Source: Paragordius varius (taxonomy: Eukaryota > Nematomorpha). Taken from it: DNA of 64,000 nt. The DNA is taken from positions 11,718,001 to 11,782,000 of the forward strand of contig OZ176053.1 in NCBI GenBank assembly GCA_964247055.1, written 5' to 3'. The notes beneath the pieces are model-generated. The model did not search any database. It was not told the DNA's origin and saw nothing but the letters and a program-made list of their open reading frames with translations. Below are positions 60,901 through 64,000 of this stretch, in pieces (position 1 is the stretch's first letter; each line of letters starts with the position of its first letter). The position numbers and the translations under genes were made by a program.

Positions 60901-63608
60901 GTTATGACACCGATGTTGATTTACCTCCACGATTTATCACAGATATTTCGGATCTCCATGCCAACGAATGGGATAAGATTAGGTTTGAAGCTAGGCTAGA
61001 GCCTGCGAATGATAAAACTATGCAAATCTTTTGGTACCATGATGGGAAAGTTATGAATGCTAGTATACTAATTATTACTTTATATTTCGGAGTTGATAAA
61101 AAGTGTTTTTTACATATATTTTAATTACTAAATACGGAAAGCGTTAACAATTAATATGATGATTAATTTATTATGATGCACAATTGATTTGCTGAATAAA
61201 ATATGTTTATCTTCAACTAGGTTCAAGAATCAAAACATTGTTTGATTATGGAGTTGTTATTTTGGAAATAACGGATATTACGACAAAAGACGCCGGTCTT
61301 TACGAATGCATTGCCACGAACAATTTCGGATCCGATTCGACCCGGGCCATCTTAACTGTTCGAGGTGACGATTATTAACAATCTACACCTTAAACTTCGC
61401 GACTACCAATATTACTCATATTATTTATTTCATATCTCTTACTGATTATTTCTATGAAATGCTTAATGTAAATCCCATGTTTTTTATGTTTATAAGCTCA
61501 TATTGTCATTTAAAGAGTGCAATCAATCATATAATCTCATGCTTTTGTAATTTTTAAGTATTGTAATGCTTTTAATAAATGAATAATTTTTTACTTTAAT
61601 TTAACCATAAGTTATTTTTCTTTTGTTTAAGGGGCTAAGGCGACTTCGAACCTAATTTGTTTAAGCGAATTTAACCTTGATCAAATTGAATTGATAATGA
61701 TTATTTTGAGTTTGTTGTTAATATATCGATTAAACCTCATTTAATAATAATTATAAATTGTTGCTTGTTTTTGCTCTTCGTATAGAGGATGATGAACGTA
61801 TCGTGCAGGAGACTGGTCTATCATCTCAACGCTCATCTGTCGCCAGAGTCAAAGATATTGAGGAAACGGTTGAAAGAACTATTGTAGAGCTTTATCCACC
61901 ACCGGTTCAAGCGTTACCACCACCCCCAAAACCTTTCATACCCACTCAACAAACTAATGAAAGAACTACAACAGACGAAACGATAACTACGGAAAATAAA
62001 ACCACCATAATTACTAAAGAAGAAGAGGAACGCATATCATATTCGAAAAGACCGCTATTTATCACTGAACTCAAGGATGTCCATGCCAAGATTCATAGCA
62101 CTGTACGGTTGGAGGCTAAGGTAAAATATATCGCTTTAAATGATTTATCTAATCATTAGATTATCAAATTTTTTTATTATAAACATACATAATGATCTAC
62201 CCATAATTTAGATCTGTTTTAAATGTTTATTATAATATGATTTTGAAAGATTGAACCAACACAAATCGAAGACAATACAATACAGGTAGGCTGGTATAAA
62301 GATGGAAAACTCATTATAACAGATGAGACCAGAACTACGGATCGTTTTAGGACATTTGTTGATTCTCAAACTAAATCAACCATATTGGATATCTCTGATG
62401 CACAAACAAGTGATTCTGGCGAATATGTATGTGTTATTCGAAACTCAAATGGCCAGGCACTTAGCAAATGTCGAATTGTTTGTGAAGGTACTTGATAATG
62501 GTTAAAAATTATAATCTTCCGCTTTGGATCATTAATGGCATAATTTGATATTTAAAACTTTAAGGCCAAGGAGCTATTAAAAATATTGAAATTTCGGCTT
62601 TTTAATTTTTATTAGCCCTAATCATCCATACAGTAAATTCAAACAAATCAATATCATTGTCGGGTCTTTGTATAATTTAAAATAAATTATTATAACTTAA
62701 TTATATGTTTTGTCTTTAGACTTTGGCCAACCACCACACTTTGTGAATCGTTACATGAGGTTAGATAATTTGAATGAAGGCGATACCGCGCATGTAGAGT
62801 TTAAGTTGGAGCCAGCCAGTGATCAATCTATGAACATTGAGTGGTTTTTTAACGGACAACCACTAAGAAATGGTAAATGTCTTCAATCGAATCGAAATAT
62901 ATATATTTTAATTTACTCCTTATATATTTTTATAATAATAATATCTTACGCATTTCTAAAATTCCTATATTATTACACTAAATTTGGAACCCAGTAAAGG
63001 GTTGCAATCACACTTTGAAGTGTTTATAGAAAACCACAAATATAACATTATCTTTATTACATAGGATATCGTACGAAAACTACTCATGAGTTTGGCTATA
63101 CGATACTAGATATTTCATCGATACAATCCGAAGATTCTGGAGTCTATGAGTGTAGAGCTACCAATAATTATGGATCAAAAACGGCCGTTGCTGTTATCGA
63201 ATGTCTTAGTAAATATTTATTTTTAATATTTTTATAAACTTAATCATCAAAAAGATACTCAGACACTGCATAATTGCCATCAATGTTTTTGGGGAAAAAT
63301 TTGTAGAACTTTTTAATTTTCGTTCCTAAACATTCTAGAATAGTAATAATATATTTTTAATAATAATTGAAATTTAATTAATAAATATAATCTTATATTG
63401 TCTTAAAAAGGGGTTATTTGAATATTACCAATTTTTTCCCACGATTGCATATGGACGTTTCATGTAATATTGCTTAATTATAAATTGTATGCTAACTTAT
63501 TCTATTTAGAACCAAGAAGCTCTCACACCTCACCAACCAAAACCAATAATTTTGAGACTTACGTAAGGAAAGAAACTACCGAGGATACTGTTAGCAGTCT
63601 TCTTAAAG
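36652..63608 (+). CDS. Titin/sallimus-like muscle protein, 5' part
   Basis: Twenty-one exons join in phase to about 2137 codons with no stop, and the gene runs off the right edge: 36652-36940, 37972-39099, 39370-39521, 39795-39822, 41140-41366, 41497-41643, 44779-45354, 46070-46405, 46529-46684, 52333-53245, 58623-58711, 59341-59705, 59792-60047, 60159-60269, 60532-61062, 61221-61364, 61786-62120, 62250-62487, 62720-62872, 63065-63208 and 63510-63608. ATG at 36657 (CGCCATGC) is the likely start, but the exon is open upstream to its acceptor. Seven immunoglobulin domains show W in strand C and D-S-G-x-Y-x-C in strand F. The last ones (E-P-x-x-D-x-x-M-x-I-x-W-F, F-G-Y-x-x-L-D-I) resemble kettin/sallimus repeats, which bind actin at the Z-disc and link it to myosin. 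Obscurin/Unc-89 or projectin are less likely alternatives. Early linkers are long and Asn/Ser-rich. Confidence 0.7.
37972..39099 (+). CDS. Exon 2: long linker and first half of Ig1
   Basis: 375 codons, phase 2 to 2. The first 300 residues are polar and unstructured-looking. The end has V-V-G-E-T-I-I-L-K-C and S-V-E-W-Y-K-N-N, strands B and C of an immunoglobulin domain. Donor TTCG/GTATTA. Confidence 0.7.
39370..39521 (+). CDS. Exon 3: second half of Ig1
   Basis: Phase 2 to 1. K-E-D-S-G-V-Y-E-C-R-V is strand F of the domain begun in exon 2. Confidence 0.75.
39795..39822 (+). CDS. 28-base microexon
   Basis: Acceptor TATGCAG, donor ACG/GTAATT, phase 1 to 2, encoding D-V-K-P-N-M-M-E-K. It is required to bring exon 3 (phase 1) into frame with 41140 (phase 2). 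Skipping it together with 41140-41366 keeps the frame (255 bases). Confidence 0.6.
41140..41366 (+). CDS. Exon 5: first half of Ig2
   Basis: Phase 2 to 1, 75 codons. A polar linker precedes T-I-K-V-M-F and Y-E-V-E-W-C-H-N, strands B-C of Ig2; strand B lacks the usual Cys. Acceptor GATATTCAG. Confidence 0.65.
41497..41643 (+). CDS. Exon 6: second half of Ig2
   Basis: Phase 1 to 1, 48 codons. K-Q-D-A-G-I-Y-T-C-K-V-T-N-E-Y-G is a textbook strand F-G. Confidence 0.8.
42052..42664 (-). other. Unrecognised coding-like fragments inside intron
   Basis: Two minus-strand open frames, 42664-42455 and 42273-42052, have less AT-biased codons than the surrounding intron and lie in series. Neither matches a family I recognise. 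They could be a nested gene, a processed remnant or part of an old mobile element. Confidence 0.3.
43110..44110 (-). mobile_element. Mariner transposon remnant
   Basis: Read on the minus strand, broken frames give a helix-turn-helix stretch (L-A-E-A-L-H-L-S) at about 43719-43925 and an L-A-P-S-D catalytic end near 43335-43350, followed by F-K-D-V-R-K-W-L-D near 43270. The AAACCGAATGAACCATAAGTC block at about 43233-43253 resembles the terminal repeat of the copy at 11040 but falls within the C-terminal frame. Multiple breaks. Confidence 0.75.
44411..44527. mobile_element. Palindromic TA-flanked MITE, diverged copy
   Basis: Ends CGGTAGTGTATGATAAAAAA and ATATGCTACTG between TA sites. It lies in an intron of the titin-like gene. 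Confidence 0.65.
44779..45354 (+). CDS. Exon 7: Asn/Lys-rich linker
   Basis: 191 codons, phase 1 to 1, low complexity, no known domain. The acceptor is uncertain: 44778 fits the phase but lacks a pyrimidine tract. An acceptor at 44759 looks similar but would need another exon upstream. Confidence 0.6.
46070..46405 (+). CDS. Exon 8: linker and first half of Ig3
   Basis: Phase 1 to 1, acceptor ACATACAG. D-L-H-L-E-A-K-I and Y-E-W-Y-R-N-G are strands B and C, separated by an unusually long loop of about 35 residues. Ala replaces the strand-B Cys. Confidence 0.7.
46529..46684 (+). CDS. Exon 9: second half of Ig3
   Basis: Phase 1 to 1. V-N-G-T-Y-K-C-R-V-W-N-E-F-G is strand F-G. It closes the N-terminal Ig group. 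Confidence 0.75.
48055..48330. mobile_element. hAT-type MITE with 8-bp target duplication
   Basis: Ends GAGGGGTGTTCATCACAAATGG and GGGTGTTTCACACCCTTG. Flanks are GTTTAAAA and GTTTAATA, seven of eight bases identical, as expected for hAT. Confidence 0.65.
50779..51356. mobile_element. TTAA-flanked non-autonomous element, copy B
   Basis: Same structure and orientation as copy A, similar throughout, with TTAA at 50779-50782 and 51353-51356 and right end CCAAGTG. It lies in an intron of the titin-like gene. The short open frame inside (51205-51393) is matched in copy A but is not recognisable as a transposase. Confidence 0.8.
52333..53245 (+). CDS. Exon 10: Asn/Thr-rich linker
   Basis: 303 codons, phase 1 to 2. 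Asn-, Ser- and Thr-rich with a T-T-T-T-D-T-T-T-D-Y-T-T-R run and a basic R-T-R-K-K-R-F. The donor AAGAG/GTAAAT lies directly before an in-frame TAA, so intron retention would give a short secreted or cytosolic isoform ending here. Confidence 0.7.
53791..54200. mobile_element. hAT-type MITE
   Basis: Ends CAGGAGTGCTTAACACAATGGC and CATGTTGGACATCCCTG. Flanking octamers ATTTAAAC and TTATAAAT are only partly alike. Confidence 0.6.
55140..56190 (-). mobile_element. Mariner transposon remnant, same family as 43110-44110
   Basis: The ACGTCTTTGAAATTATGGCTC stretch and the ACAAAATGGCGTCTGTATCG end match landmarks in the remnant at 43110 in the same orientation. Minus-strand frames carry S-M-G-P-x-L-P-E and F-K-D-V. 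Multiple breaks. Confidence 0.7.
57130..57458. mobile_element. hAT-type MITE
   Basis: Ends CAGGGGTGCCAAACAAATATGGC and GGCCACATGTTGGACACCCCTG, the best-preserved pair of this family. Flanks ATACAAAC and ATTTAAAC agree at six of eight positions. Confidence 0.75.
58623..58711 (+). CDS. Exon 11: short basic linker
   Basis: Phase 2 to 1, 29 codons, S-S-Y-R-S-S-S-K-E-R-P-R-R. The reading frame joins both neighbours exactly. Confidence 0.6.
59341..59705 (+). CDS. Exon 12: Gly/Tyr linker leading into Ig4
   Basis: Phase 1 to 0, 121 codons. It contains a G-G-G-G-G-G run, a P-R-P-P-P segment and ends P-Y-F-K-Q-H-L-K, the strand A of the next domain. The composition differs from the AT-rich exons upstream. 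Confidence 0.75.
59792..60047 (+). CDS. Exon 13: Ig4 in a single exon
   Basis: Phase 0 to 1. V-E-G-Q-A-I-Q-L-E-C (strand B), V-D-W-F-Y-N-N (C) and D-S-G-I-Y-V-A-R-A (F) are present; the strand-F Cys is Ala. The only Ig domain here not split by an intron between strands C and F. Confidence 0.8.
60159..60269 (+). CDS. Exon 14: Thr/Tyr linker
   Basis: Phase 1 to 1, 36 codons: T-E-T-R-T-T-T-T-Q and acidic Y-P-Y-D-D-Y-E-Y-E. Symmetric, so it could be skipped. Confidence 0.7.
60532..61062 (+). CDS. Exon 15: PEVK-like repeats and first half of Ig5
   Basis: Phase 1 to 1, 176 codons. Three repeats with W-R-[ED]-[HK]-Y-P-P-[IL]-[EK]-K lie at about 60580-60798 among P, E, V and K residues. Then P-P-P-R-F-I-T-D-I starts Ig5, with F-E-A-R-L in strand B and I-F-W-Y-H-D-G in strand C. 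The donor GCTA/GTATAC is weak but fits the phase. Confidence 0.75.
61221..61364 (+). CDS. Exon 16: second half of Ig5
   Basis: Phase 1 to 1. F-D-Y-G-V-V-I-L-E-I and K-D-A-G-L-Y-E-C-I-A-T-N-N-F-G are strands E-G. Confidence 0.8.
61786..62120 (+). CDS. Exon 17: linker and first part of Ig6
   Basis: Phase 1 to 0, 111 codons. A Pro- then Thr/Glu-rich linker leads to P-L-F-I-T-E-L-K-D-V and V-R-L-E-A-K, strands A-B. Confidence 0.8.
62250..62487 (+). CDS. Exon 18: rest of Ig6
   Basis: Phase 0 to 1. V-G-W-Y-K-D-G (C) and S-D-S-G-E-Y-V-C-V-I-R-N (F). Confidence 0.8.
62720..62872 (+). CDS. Exon 19: first half of Ig7
   Basis: Phase 1 to 1. P-P-H-F-V-N-R-Y opens the domain; V-E-F-K-L-E-P-A and I-E-W-F-F-N-G-Q-P-L are strands B-C, close to kettin consensus. 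Confidence 0.8.
63065..63208 (+). CDS. Exon 20: second half of Ig7
   Basis: Phase 1 to 1. F-G-Y-T-I-L-D-I and E-D-S-G-V-Y-E-C-R-A-T-N-N-Y-G are strands E-G. Confidence 0.8.
63510..63608 (+). CDS. Exon 21: linker; gene continues beyond window
   Basis: Phase 1 to 1, 33 codons, polar. No stop in frame; donor AAAG/GTGTGC. The last 390 bases show no further exon. Confidence 0.65.
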
Positions 63609-64000
63609 GTGTGCCAATATCAATGTTTTAATGATTCCTTAATGACTTATTGTATTTTAACCTAAACAATAGATTATTTACATGAATATAATATATATAA
63701 AAGCATGAATCTAGTGTGTGTGTTTTTGATGTGTTTTCATCCGTTCATATCGATGTCCTTATTTTGTTAGCGAAAAATAGCATTATAATTGCTTTATTTA
63801 TTAATGGATACATTTTGCAATTAAATTGGTTTCGATAGAAAACGCACTTTATTCATGCTTCATATATTTGTATTCTGTAAATAAATTTATTAAACGATCA
63901 CATCAATTTTTCGAATTTTTAAAGTTTTTTCACCTTTGTTTTTCAACTTCATATAACCATTTTAAATTCCTTAAAAAGATATAAAATTCCGAAAATTGGT

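Overview
The window is strongly AT-rich eukaryotic DNA. Short coding exons lie between long AT-rich introns, with many (AT)n microsatellites, decayed mariner transposons and several families of short inverted-repeat DNA elements (MITEs). Nothing bacterial is present. A muscle-type immunoglobulin protein, an ELM2-SANT corepressor and a possible death-domain protein point to a metazoan. The kettin/sallimus style of the immunoglobulin domains and the mariner content favour an arthropod, but I cannot name the lineage.

Layout. (1) 1-8508, plus strand: the 3' part of a gene ending in a probable death-fold domain. A tiny alternative exon lies in a duplicated segment that occurs at 1-800 and again at 5100-6480. 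Between the copies are a mariner remnant, a local tandem duplication and MITEs. (2) 8509-12480: no recognisable host gene; a mariner remnant at 11040-12050. (3) 12496-14423, minus: an intronless stretch of about 640 codons for an unrecognised secreted protein with short internal repeats. (4) 14915-31599, minus: a 17-exon gene whose splice phases all join into a 1568-residue ELM2-SANT nuclear protein. It is nearest in type to RERE/Atrophin, with a long Asn- and Pro/Phe-rich C-terminal half. (5) 31600-36651: intergenic region between two divergent genes. (6) 36652-63608 and beyond the right edge, plus: 21 phase-compatible exons of a titin/sallimus-like muscle protein, with seven immunoglobulin domains, fast-evolving Asn/Ser-rich linkers and a PEVK-like repeat. 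Its C-terminus is outside the window.

The exon models were built by hand from the six reading frames, GT/AG sites and phase continuity; no transcript data were available. The ELM2-SANT protein should act in chromatin repression and the immunoglobulin protein in the sarcomere, so I see no functional link between neighbours. The most informative observations are a MITE insertion whose empty site survives in a duplicated copy nearby, two TTAA-flanked sister elements, a six-copy palindromic TA-flanked MITE family, an ELM2 domain split by a large insertion in a protein without BAH or GATA domains, and a W-R-x-x-Y-P-P PEVK-like repeat in the titin-like protein.
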